A DNA stretch of 64,000 bases. Origin: Bostrychus sinensis (taxonomy: Eukaryota; Chordata; Actinopteri; Gobiiformes; Eleotridae). Position numbers and translations under genes: made by a program. Positions 32,831 to 45,200 of the stretch are shown piece by piece (the first letter of the stretch is position 1; each line of letters begins with the position of its first letter). The stretch spans positions 12,849,908-12,913,907 of the forward strand of contig CM036256.1 in the NCBI GenBank assembly GCA_020698575.1, written 5' to 3'. The notes under the pieces are model-generated. The model saw nothing but the letters and a program-made list of their open reading frames with translations, did no database searches and was not told the DNA's origin.

Positions 32831-33080
32831 ACCATAACCAAGACTTTTTGAGGGCCACTCAAAACATGCTAATGCAACTTTTTTTTGGCATAATAAAATA
32901 TTTCAAAAACTAAATGTAACCATTATTTCCACTTCTGTTACAATGATGTGTTTTGGTCAGAAGGAGGAAGTGGCCGGTCCAGTTTGGTTTGTTACCTTTT
33001 AAGCTGCATTGAAGAGCATGGAGGCCCTGGCTGCTATCATTTCTGTAGGTGAGTGTCTTATAACAGTTTTGAGGGGCAGA

Positions 33081-33225
33081 TCAGAGCAGCTCATCCGGGT
33101 TGATGTCTGGTAGTGGGTGTCTCCAGTAACAAAACGAGCTGAACTCTGGCAACACAAAGGCCTCGGTCTGCTCTTTACTCAGCAGAGGGAACACATGCTC
33201 CACCAGCTCGCTAAGCCTGCAATAA
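33081..33225 (-). CDS. lpin2: lpin2 last coding exon 19
   Basis: 145 nt, residues 867-914 and a TGA at 33083-33081. Codes YCRLSELVEHVFPLLSKEQ, FVLPEFSSFCYWRHPLP and DINPDELL. The end is close to human LPIN2. Acceptor CTTCTCCAG. Confidence 0.96.
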
Positions 33226-36200
33226 CTGGAGAAGGAACAAAACAAAAAAAAACAAAAACAAAAGCCAGGGTCACTCTGACAGGCAAGGACAACGGTACAA
33301 AATATGAAGTAATGATTGGTGCAGAGAAACTCACACAAATTTTGATAATGGGCATTGGGGGTTCTAAGTAAAATGGTCAGTCTGCCAGTCTGGTTTTGTA
33401 TTAGGCCAACAGCTCTCCAAATTTTGTTGGACTAAAATAAGCCTAAATCAGGATTAGCCCATGTTTAAACCAATGAGTAAATTAGGGATTAACCAAGAAA
33501 AATGCATTACTAAATAGTGACTAGACTGTGCTTAAATCAAGTCTAAAGCAGTCCTAAACCAGATTTAAACAAAACCAGCACTGAGCAAGGACTAAACCAG
33601 CTCCAAACAAGGACTAAACCGTGACTAAACCAGGCCTTAACTATGTCTAAACTACGACTAAGAAGTGGTCTGTTTCAGTGTTTCCCAACCAGGGGTACAG
33701 GGACCCATAGGGGTACACAAGCACATTGCAGGGAATACGTGGAGTTACCTGATCATTTATAGTACCTTTTCAGAAAATATATGGCTGTTAAAGACTACAA
33801 TGAACCTAAAACTGGACTAACCCAGGACTATGCTGAAGGATATAACAGCCATTAACGTAAAATGCAATCCTAAAGAAGGACAGAACGGGGGCTAAACTTG
33901 AACTAAACCAGGACTAAACCAGGTCTCAAACCAGAACTCAGCAATAAATAAACTAGCTCTAAGACCAGAACTAAACCAGGTCTAAAACCAGATTTAAAAC
34001 CAGAACTAGATCTAAAACCAGAATTAAACCAGGCCTAAAACCAGGAATAAACTAGGTTTAAACCAGGCCAGACTAGGGCTAAACTAAGGCTAAACTAAGG
34101 CTAAACCAGAACTAAACAAGGACTACGCCAGTTTCCAATTCTAAGACTAAGCCTGGTCTTGGGGGTACACAAGACCGAAAAGGTTGGGAACCACTGGACT
34201 ATTTCACTAATCAATTACACTCTAAGGCTTGAACTGCCAAAGACTCCTGAGTGCTGCTAGAAAAGGCCCATGTTCCCCCAGTGGGACCCATTCCACAGTT
34301 TGAGAACCACTGTAATAGGCAGAAAAGATTGACAGGTTAGTGTGCTTACGAAGACTTGTTGCCCTTGGTCTGCTCCTGGATGAGCTCTCCTTTGGGGTTG
34401 ACTGTGAAGATCCTGCACTCAGGTACTCCCACCTCCTTATAGGCAAACACATCCTGGAGAGAAAAGACAGATTTAGTCTCCTTTGTTTGGTAGGAAAATG
34501 TAAAGTTCTAACATCTGTTTTCTGTTGTGGTTTTCTAATGCAAATGGCAAAGAGACTAAACTGAATCTGTTTTTCTGCACAGCATTTCTAAGTAAACATT
34601 ATGTATAAAAGCCACACAATGCAACTTCTATCTTTCACAAATATTATACTGTTCTTGTGTTAAATATGTTATTTAAGATGTAAAAAATAAATTCCCATTA
34701 GGGAAGGCAACAATAATAAAAATATTCTGGAAATGTTAGTAGTAGTGCTGTTTTAAACCTACGTACCTTGACAATAATCTATGTATCAACACAATTCCTT
34801 GTACTCAGTCCCCAGGGAAATACCTGGTACCAGGACTGACAGCCTCTGGTCACTTAGGCCAGTGGTTCCCAACCTTTTTGGTTTTGTGTACCCCCAGGAC
34901 CTGATTTAGTCCTTGTTTGGACCTGGCTTAGTCCTGGTTTGACCTAGTTTAGACCTGGTTTAGACCTATTTTAGTTCTGATAAATTCTTGGTTTATTCCT
35001 GGTTTTAGACCTTTTTTCATAGTTGAGTTCTGGTTTAGTCCTGGTTTAGACTTGGTTTAGACCAAGTTTAGTTCTGGTTTAGACCTGGTTTGTTCCTGGT
35101 TGAGATCTGGTTTTAGACCTGGTTTAGTCCTGGTTTAGTCTCTGTGTAGTTCTGGTTTTAGGCATGGTTTATTCCTGGCTTAGTCTTGTTTTGACCTGGT
35201 TTTAACTTAGTTTAGTTCTGATTAAATCCTGGTTTATTCCTGGTTTTAGGCCAGATTTTTTTTTCCTGGTTGAGTTCTGGTTTAGTCCTGGTTTAGCCCT
35301 TGTTCTTCTTTAATGTCCCATCCCTCTGTATAATCCTGGGTTAGTCCTGATTTAGGTTTATTTTATTAAAGCCAAATATACACTGCCTGGCCAATAAAAA
35401 GTCGCCACCTGGATTTAACTAAGCAAATAGATAAGAGCCTCCCTGCAGTTGGTCAGGTCTCGGTTCAGCAACGTTATGTGCCCAAAGAATGAGGTCAGGT
35501 GACTACCTGCATATACTGAATGACCAGGATACTCCATCAATGGATTTTTTCTTCCCTGATGGCACTGGGCTTATTCCAAGATGACAATGCCAGGATTCAT
35601 CGAGCTCAAAATGTGAAAGAGCAGTTCAGGGAAGGAGCATGAGACATCATTTTCACATGGACTGGCCACCACAGAGTCCAGACAGAATCTTTGGGATGTG
35701 CTGGAGAAGACTCTGCACTGGTCCGACTCTCCATCATCAATACAAGATCTTGGCAAATAATGAATGCAATGCTGGACGGAAATCTATGTTGTGACATTGC
35801 ATGCTTATTGAAACGATGCCACAGCAAATAAATGCCATAATCAAAGCTAAAGGCGGTCCAACAGAATTCTAGTGTGTGACTGTTTTTTTTGGGCAGGCAG
35901 TCACTTCTGCACATCCCAAAGATTCTCAGTGGGGTTAAGGTCTGGACTCTGTGGTGGCCAGTCCATGTGTCAAAATGATGTGAAAATGATCCACATACCC
36001 CCTGCAAGGTGATCGCGTACCACTAGGGGTCCCCTGTTTGGGAAACACTGGCTTTGTCGATTCATTTGTTGGTGAGGTCTTGGTCGACAAAAACTGTATT
36101 GGTCGATTAGTTGCATCAATAAAGCTGGCCTAATTTTTTACTTGATAACTTTTATTTTTCATTTTATTTTCAGATAACAGATGATTTTTAGGTAACAAAA

Positions 36201-39200
36201 TATTTTGCACCCCTCTTTTCTAATTGTTTTATCACCTAATTAATGTGAAGTCACTTGTTTGTATAAGACTCTGGTAAGTCCTGGGACATATCCTTTGGTC
36301 AATTTCGGTCGATAAATCGCCGAGCTGGGCATGACTTTGGTCAAATACCAAATTCTTTGGTGGACCACAGCCCCACCTAGCACCAATCTATCTAGTAAAT
36401 GCTAGTTAAAGTCTATGGAAAAGGTTATACTTGTTCATATTTTGGAGCTCTTAAATCAGTGCTGATGCTATAAATTTCAATGATTTAAAGGTTATGTATG
36501 GTATGGTAAAAAAGTTGCATGGCGCTGCTTTAAAGGAACCTCCCCTTTATGCTGGACGAGTGTAAGTGTTATATTGTCCTGCGCGTAAAGTTTTTTTTAT
36601 GCTAAATGTAACATATAAGTATAGAGCCATTTTAAGGCAATCTCAATGTAAAAATGTATACTGTACCATCATGCCTAATGGTTTTGTGCAAGTCATTTGA
36701 GAGGACACTGCCAATTATGTAACAAGTAGAAAGTAGAAAATGATCACATTACTGACATCAGCTGCTAATTTCCTGTTTGTCCCATTACCTAATGCATGTA
36801 ATGGCAGGACTTCTCGGCAAAATGTTTGACAGTGAATGTGTATGAGTGTGTGTGTGACTTTGGTTTTAGTGAGAGACAAACACAGATAGACAGACAGACA
36901 GAGACAAAGAGGCTTTAGGGCTGGGTGTTTCTTGTTTGTTCAGCTGACGACGTGATGCTGTGCCCGGCCTGAGATACAGTCACATGGGGCCATCCTCCTC
37001 CTCTGACCTCAGCCATGGGTCATCACAACACTGATATCATGTGTTTGGCTAGGGCCGTCCTAATGTTACTGTATGCAGTTAATGTATCCTGCAGGAAAAG
37101 CTTCGTGACTCAGTGAAGGAGTAGTGTTATGTATCTAGCCTTTGCATGGGTTAGTAAAATAAAAAGGGAAGAATAACACATCTTGCCCTGGTCTCCCTTG
37201 AAAGAGTTTTTTTTTTGGGGAATCACTCAATGGGATTTTCCTGGTTAAATAAAAGGTTAAATAAAAAAGATAAACACTTCTTTCTGAGACACAGAAATCA
37301 GTATAAAAGCAGAACTCAGTAACTCTGCTCATTTCTTTGCTGTTTTGCCTTATTTTCCGCGACAGAGCTCCCCCTATAGTTCGGAGTAAAGAACTTGTAA
37401 ATTCTTAAAGTCCAGTTGATTCCTATTGTGATCCCTAGGTCAGCTTTACTTTCGTTTTCCCCTCCTTGTATCCGTACAAAGTTTTTTCTGCCATTTGGCT
37501 GCTCTGCCACAACAAAAATCAAGAAATAAAGCCATTGCTGGCTTGCTGTTTTGCTAACCACAATGTGCCGCTTTCTCGCGAGACTAGAGATGTCAGTGAC
37601 CCCGGATCAATGGCGCTCACTGTTGCAAATGTCACTTTCAGGCCAGAGACACCAGGGGAAGATGAAGGGCGCTTCATTCACCCCATGTTTACCTGGGCAA
37701 CATACCAACCGAACTGAGGAAACCTGGAAACCTGCAAGATACCTGCTACAGATATAGGCAGCCTGCAAAAAGGCTATAACACGCAAATAGTCAAATGAGG
37801 AACCACCAACTATCTCAGGATGGCCAGTTCTGGAGGGACTAACCTTCTTCTTAAGCCACTCTTCAGAAAAATGCGGGGGAAAAAAAATGGAAATGTTTCC
37901 TTAATCAGAAATTGCACTAGATCCTTATGGTATTCTTTGCTACTACTGCTGGCAATATTATCTAAGTTGTACATCATTTTGAACCTGTAAACCTGTGTAA
38001 TGTCTAACCTCTAACTAGATGGCCTTCTCACCCTTTTGTGTGATTGTTTCTCTTTTCTTTGGTTGGTCCTCTTTTTGTTCTCTTATGTTTAAATGTTATT
38101 GCTTGTCTGTAAAAATGCAAAAGTTAAACAGTATAATGCACATTGTAAATTTAAAGTCCCACCACCCGCGTTTATGAGAATGTGAGAAAAAAGTCAAAGG
38201 TAAAATAAATCTTGCCTCTTCCCTCTTATTTATCTGTGTTTTATTTTGTTTAATGTCAGATTTGCTTCTCTTTTTTCTGCCTCCTTAACTTGCTGCAACC
38301 ATTACTAAGCTTTAACTCAACTAATCAAAGTGTCCGTGATCCAAATGTGATGATCCCCTTTGTTGTGAGCGTGTGATTGAACCAATAAGTCCCTGCTCTA
38401 GTTTCATGCGCTACTGGCAGAATAATTAGTTTTAAATTAGTTTTGAAAATACCTGACAATATTATGATTTGGAGCAAGTATAGAACAATGTCTGCAGCTG
38501 CCTGATACAGTTGCACAGGGCCTGCTGCTCCTCTGACCTCAGCTATGGGTCATCACAACACTGATATCATGTGTTTGTTTAGGGTGGTCTTAATATCACT
38601 GGATGGAGTTACTGTATCCTGTAGAAGAGCTGTAGAAGAGTGACTCAGTGAAGGAGGGAGTGTGTTATGTCTGGGACTATCTGCGAAACATCCATTAACT
38701 CACATTAGTCCTATTCCCAAAAGCGGCGTAGAATGGCTGCTTGTTGTACTGGAACAGGTTCTTGATGTCTGTAAGGCATTCGATCTTAAAGATTTCGGGT
38801 TTCTTCTCGATAACTTCCCTGAAAGACAAAAATGGACTTTGATTAGAGCAACACTGTATATCCTCACCTAGAGTTACACGGTGCGTACCAGTCCCTTGTC
38901 ACGCTCAAGTGATCCTGCCATTTTGGTGGTGTCTGAATGTCTTGTAACTTGACTGTAGTGAGTAAAGTCTCATAAGGGAATTTCTAATTTTAGTTTTACT
39001 AGTGCACTCAAAGTCTTGCATAGTTTGAGGTCCAGGCTTGGCAAATGCTATGACCAAGTAATAAATGTAAAAGTAGCAGATTATCTTTGCCCGAGTTCAA
39101 ATCCAAATCCACTTTATTTGTATAGCACATTTTACAAACAAGACAATTTCCAAAGTGCTGCACGTAAACAATGAATAACATTAAATTACTCTATTTAGCT

Positions 39201-42200
39201 CCACTAGTCCCCATTAAAATAATAAGAACCAGTAAAATCAAATAGGAGCAATACAATAAAATAACAATAAATGCGTATAAAAACAATGAAGTAGATAAAA
39301 AACAAAACAATAAAAAAGACGAAGGACCACACAATTCACGCCATATTAAAAGATGGCACACGCAGTAAACTGGCCCCAGAACATAACTGAGCCTTAACAT
39401 TTGTTAAAAAATAATTAAAACATCAAATAAAGCTCAAACTTGTAACAAAAAATAACCAGACTAGGGTCAGAACTATTTAGGCTGAACCAAAGTTGTGTTC
39501 CCTAAAAGAGAAAGTTTGGGAAACACTGCTCTATAGTGATTGAGGGGTCTGGGAATAGGGAGTGGTTTGGGAAAGGGTTAAGGATTTAAGATTTGGATTT
39601 GGAGAAAGAATATCCTGTATAAACTTATAAACTGTCAGGAGTTTCAAATATGTTTTACCTGTGAAAGGCAGAGAAGAGGCTGCTGGGAGACAGCATGAGC
39701 GGCCCCCGGGGCAGGATAATCCCTCCATCATTGACCCACTGCAGATAACCCCGTGTCATGTCTGCCATCCCAATGGCCCGCGCTGAGCAGTACAAGAACT
39801 TGTAGCCGTTCCTGACAATAGGCAGAGAGCTCATTAATGCTGCTGCAGTTTGGAGTTATAACCCCAACCATTATGACCATCATTAGAGATACTAAGAATA
39901 GTTACTACACTGTCTGCAATATGAAAGTTAAAAAAATTACACCATTTGCTTTAAATATTAAAAAATGTTATCAGAAATGGATTGAACTGACAACAGAAAA
40001 ACACAAAATACATATAAATGAAACATGACCAATAGAAGTTTAATTTAAAAAGCATATATAAAAAAATATTACTTGGCACTTCATGTTTGCCAAAATAATC
40101 TTCACAACTGCTTACCAAAAAAATAAGAAGGACGTTTTATTTAGATTTTGAAAGACCATTATTAGGCATCAAACTAAAGCTTTACAAAGAGCATTTTAAA
40201 AGTAGATATGGCAGAGAAATACTTGTAAATTAGTATGCAAATGAGGTGTGTTACAGTCAATGATGTAAAAAGTATTCACACCAGACTGCGACAGGATCTT
40301 GGCCACTCTGTCTCTGCCTCTTTTCAACTAAAGTAATGAAAATTGGAGCAGGAACAAAAGTGTAGCATTTGTATTTTTTGTTGTATAGTTGCAATGTGTT
40401 ATTTACTGAGTCATCCATTCAAAAGCACCCCACGCAGAGGGCCAACTATAAACACAACAGACAGAGTGGGGAGCTGTACCCAGACAGTCCAAACCACTGA
40501 GTGAACATTTATCCTTTCCCCTCTGTGAATAATCAGAGCTGCTTCAGACTTACTCAGCTACAGAGTGGTATAGTTTGGCAATGCCTTGATGGGTCCAGTC
40601 CTTCCCCAGCTGTGGCAAAATCTGTCCAAAAACATCTGACCTAAACAAGAAAGGAAAATAAACACATTAGAAACCCACTGACAAAACACAAGAACAGATG
40701 TCAATAAGAATTATGTGGAAATGAGAAATTATTTAATTTATGTTATATAGACCAATCAGGCATAACATTATGACCACTGACAGGTGAAGTGAATAACACA
40801 GAATATCTTTTCATCATGGCACCTGTTGGTGGGTGGGATATATTAGGCAGCAAGTGAACATTTTGTCCTCAAAGTTGATGTGGTAGAAGCAGGAAAAAAG
40901 GCCTGTCAAACTGCAGATCTTGTAGCCTGGTCAGCCACACAAACTCCTATCCTATTCTATACAACAAAGTTAGTATGGTATCCCTTCGTGTAAGTTTTGT
41001 TTCTGGGCAGACCAATCACAGGCGGAGTAAGCAATCAGAGAAACGAAGGGCGGAACATAAACAGTGAACTACTGCCCTGTAAGCAAAACAAACATGGCTG
41101 ATTCTTGCTGGTTTTGTCAAAAAAACACCATAATATGCTGAATTATGAGCAGCTCTGTACACATTTCAGAGTGGATACAGCAGCAGAAGCCAGGTATACA
41201 AAAAAAAATGATTGATTGAATGTGGTGGTTACGTCAGACGTCAACGAGACTTTACTGTTGGAAAAATGGCAACAAGACAAAAAAAATATATATATATCAC
41301 ACAGAGGACTGAACAACAAGGAGGACTTCAGCAGAACCAACAGGTGACAAAGGAAAGCACTAAATGCTGGTAATCAATGAGAAAAGTTATTAAATTCCCC
41401 CTGCTTACGTATCTGTAAGGCGCGAGGCAGATAAACGGCTGTGAGAAACAGTTCGCTGCATGTGAGGAACTAGACTGTCCTGCTTTCGAAAAGAAAGTTA
41501 CGGGGCTACAGATCTTGTGGGGTGTTCCCAGTCTGCAGAGGTCAGTATCTATCGACAGATGAGCTACTGTAGCTCAAATTAATGGTTCTGACAGAAAGGT
41601 GTCAGAATACACAGTGCATCGAAGTTTGTTGTGTGTGGGGCTACATATATTAGGCAGGTGGTCATAATGTTATGCCTCATCAATGTATGCTTTTCACTTT
41701 GAATTGAACGACAGACATACATTTCCACAATATGAGGAGGTCCCATTCAGCTTCATCAATACTTTTCATTATAAATAAAAAACATTGCAGCTGGTTAATG
41801 AGGATATCTTAGCCATAAGGGAGGACCTGTCTGAACCAGCGCTTATGGCCGGATGTAGCTTCACGTTGAAATGCAAATGGGCTCATTATAGTGACTGCTC
41901 TCTTCACCCTAATGCTCAAACTAAGCCACAAATGTCACAGGTTGGCCTCAAGGGTCATCGAGATAATAAGGTCTAGTCAGTGTGGACCGCTGTGATGTTG
42001 ACCACCACACATCCTGACAGAACAGGCGTCAATTTAGCTTTAAATGAGAAAGAGCTCATTTTGGGAATAATTAAAAGCTTAACATAAATAGAAGCGGATT
42101 ATAGAGCTAATTAAGACATGGCATTTAAAAAGGGATTTAAAGTTTGGTAATGAAGTGGTTTTCAGAGACATGAAAGGTATTAGGAAAAGGAAATTAAGTG

Positions 42201-45200
42201 ATCATTAGTCTCACAATCTTTGATTTTAAACCAACACCGCATACCTTTTAACAGAAAATGCATAGCCTCAAAATAATTACAATGTAGCTTGAAAGTTATT
42301 TGGATAGTTGCCTAACTTCACATTTTTTTCACTGCAAGGTACCAGCAGTCCTTTTATCAATAAGTCTAAAGTCTAAGTGTTTCTTTTGATATCAAGGTAC
42401 AATAATAAAGGTACAACTGAGGGTTTAGCTCACATTGGTAACACATAATAACTAATCACTATTAAGGAGTAATAAAGCATTAATAACTGGCACAGAGAGC
42501 ACAGACCTCCGCCAAGCCGTAGGGTCACTCACCTAAAAAAAACCCTAAAGGCCTGGCTCTAGCTCAATAAGTATTAAAGATGCATCAAATCTGTGAACAT
42601 ACTACAGAAAGAGAAAAACCTCACCTTTCATTTGGTTGTGTTATTTGTAAGTGTGTAGCTACATTTGTTGATGTGCAATATCCAATTTTATATGTACCCC
42701 CTGTATTTAGAACCTTCTGGATCACCAGAACCAGAATATCAACATGATCCAGGTCTAACTATGTCAGATTATAACATCTGTCATGATGTCACCTTGTAAT
42801 TATTTGCCCATGATTCTGGGCAGTATTTGTTGAGCCAGAAGCTGTAATGGCCAAATTAGCCCCATCTGCCAATAGTAAAGAATCCTTTAAAAAATTCCTG
42901 GGTTCAGATGGTGATCTGGATCACCCCCAAAATTTAATCAGTTGTTCCTTATTCCATTTGTAACTTTGCTGAAAATTCCATCCAAATCTGTCCATAACTT
43001 TTTGAGTTATGTTGCTAACAAACAAATAGACAAACCAACGCTGCCGAAAACATCTCCCCCGCCTTGGCAGAGGTAAATATGTAGCTTTGTCTTTGTTTTT
43101 GGCTTTTCCTTTGTAGGGTCAGCTACAGCAAATCATCTGCCTCCTAGTGTGCAGTTCATTAGTTAGTTTGGCATAGGTTTTTAATGCCGAATGCCCTTAC
43201 CTGTTTTTCCTGGCTTGGGACGGGCACAATGAGTACAAAGGCCTAAGACTGTAGTATTAAAAGTAACAAAGTTTATAACTCAGTGGTGTTAAAATAATAA
43301 ATTATTTAACTAATACTCAACTAGAGCTTTATAATGCATAGTGATACATTTAGAAGATACACTATATTTCCAAAGGTATTAGCTCATCTGAGTGTTTTTC
43401 CAGTTGTGTAAATGTAAATAATAGTTATAATCACTATATTTGGCTTTGCTGGATGTGGCACTACATACATTTTGCTGAAACGATAGTTGTGTTAAAATAG
43501 AAATGATAAAATGTCTCTAAACAGTAAAAGTAGTGCACCTCGATGTTACAGCTGCTGTGTCTGCTCTAAACGTGAGACAGAGGCAGTGAGAAGGAGGAGG
43601 TGTAAAAATATTCAGCTACACCTGCAGTCTGAGTCACCAGCAAAACGGAGCTGGCACACCTTTTCTGAATGGGATCAGTATCATCACATTTTGGAGACGG
43701 CACAGCAGAATGAACATACTTTCAGTAACTGCATTTTTATATTTCTTTATACTTCTATTATCTTTATATTTCAAAGAATCTCTCATTACAGTCTAGACCA
43801 AGGGAATGCAAAATATATCAAATCAATAACTAATATTTTACTGCTAAACATTATTACTTATTTATATGGGAAAAAAGCACAGCTTCATGGGAAACATTGC
43901 ATTCAGTTTTAATTTACATTTTGCCAAACTTTTTTTAGGGTTGTAATTACTGTGCAGACTTAAATATTGGTTTATTGCTCAACTCATTAGACCAGTGGTC
44001 AAACTGTGGTACGAGCACCACTGGTGGTACACAGGCTTTCTTCTGGTGGTGCTCAGGAATCTTTTTCAGTTTAAGTCATGTTGTAGTTTAATTTAGTCAT
44101 GGTTTTATTCCCTTTTCTAGGCCTGTTCTGGATTTGGGCTAAAAGTTTATGTGTAGACTACAGTTAAGTCCTGGTTATGGCAGTTTGTTTCTGCTTTAGG
44201 CCTGCTTTAGTTCTGGTTATGACCTGTTTGGTCTAGGTTTAGTCCCAGATTAATCCTGGTTTAGTCCCTGTTTTGTCCTTATTGAGTTGCACTCATTTAA
44301 GTCCATTAATAAAGATGGTACTTCAAAAGCCAAATATCTTCTGAAGTGGTACTAAGTTTGAGAACCACTAAATTAGATTTTTTTTTTTTAATAGCACATA
44401 CTTGGTGATCGTCCCATCTATGTCTGAGATGATCACTTTGTCGTCCCAATTCCACAGGTAAATGGTCCCCTCACAGCGGCACGTCCCCTGGTACTGAGTG
44501 GTGATGCTGAACGTCACATCGTTGGGACCCTCCTTTAGCTTCAGACTGGCCTGTGAATACACACAAAACACTTCAGGCATCTGGAGCATGCTGTGGTCAG
44601 GTTTTTCAATGAACCATTCATTATTCTGGGACTTTCTAGGGCTCAACTGAATAAATAAGTAAAGGGCTTTAGAGCCACCTGCAGGCCAAGAAATATAAGT
44701 GCAAAGTATTAAATAAATGACCAGCAGAGGGAGCGCTAACCCACAAAAGGAATTTGAAGCCTTTATAAAATTAGTTTATTAGATAATTCTCATAAATACA
44801 AACTTCGAATGAGTATGTCACAGGGACACCTCATGTTAGATGTTAAGGAGAGAGATGGAAGATGATTTTTAAAAAATAGTTATAACTATTGTAGATGACA
44901 TTATACTTACTATCTGGTCTGAAGAAAGGCGAAGTGACTTCCTGTAAGTGTGCTGGGTTGTGTGGTGCTGGACATCTGCAGACTGCACTCTGTCCTGACA
45001 GGAGGCAGCACTCACCTCCTTTGCCTCTTCATCACTGGACGAGTCTCCTACTTTAGCTCTGCACAAAAAAAAAAAAAACATCATATTGCTTACTTAGAAT
45101 TCTACATTTACTGTAGAATGTATTTATTGTAATGCATTTTATATGCATCATTTAATTTCTTTCTCAGATTCTTTTTCTTTGAGGTTATGCAAGGTCTGAC

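Larger units (their letters stand above)
25791..33080. other. Intergenic region and probable lpin2 3' UTR
   Basis: About 7 kb with no host exon I can support. The lpin2 3' UTR must start at 33080 and run leftwards, but I found no convincing polyadenylation signal nearby. Recognised repeats are listed separately. Positions 25800-26560, 27300-28170, 28580-29080, 29400-30400 and 31000-31890 show no clear feature, apart from simple sequence. Confidence 0.5.
34860..36050. mobile_element. Second hAT-like MITE, opposite orientation, with array and nested Tc1 relic
   Basis: Starts CAGTGGTTCCCAACCTTTTT and ends CCCTGTTTGGGAAACACTG, the reverse of the 33676-34196 copy. It carries the reverse-complement array CTGGTTTAGTCCTGGTTTAG (34885-35350) and is interrupted by the Tc1-like relic 35381-35901. 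No clear target duplication. Confidence 0.65.
40641..44401 (-). other. lpin2 intron 14
   Basis: Contains the nested elements 40750-41685, 42505-43074 and 43993-44370. Positions 41700-42500 and 43080-43990 show no feature I can name. ORF 43511-43912 has no recognisable protein content. Confidence 0.5.

Noticed and set aside
33420..35350. Regularly spaced repeats resembling a CRISPR array
   Set aside because: Units are degenerate, contiguous and lack unique spacers. They lie in vertebrate introns within transposons.
34860..36050. Exact target duplication for the second array-bearing MITE
   Set aside because: The flanks ACTTAGGC and GCTTTGTC match at only about half the positions, so no duplication was claimed.
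43511..43912. 133-residue ORF in lpin2 intron 14
   Set aside because: No recognisable motif, AT-rich tail, no splice context. Probably chance.
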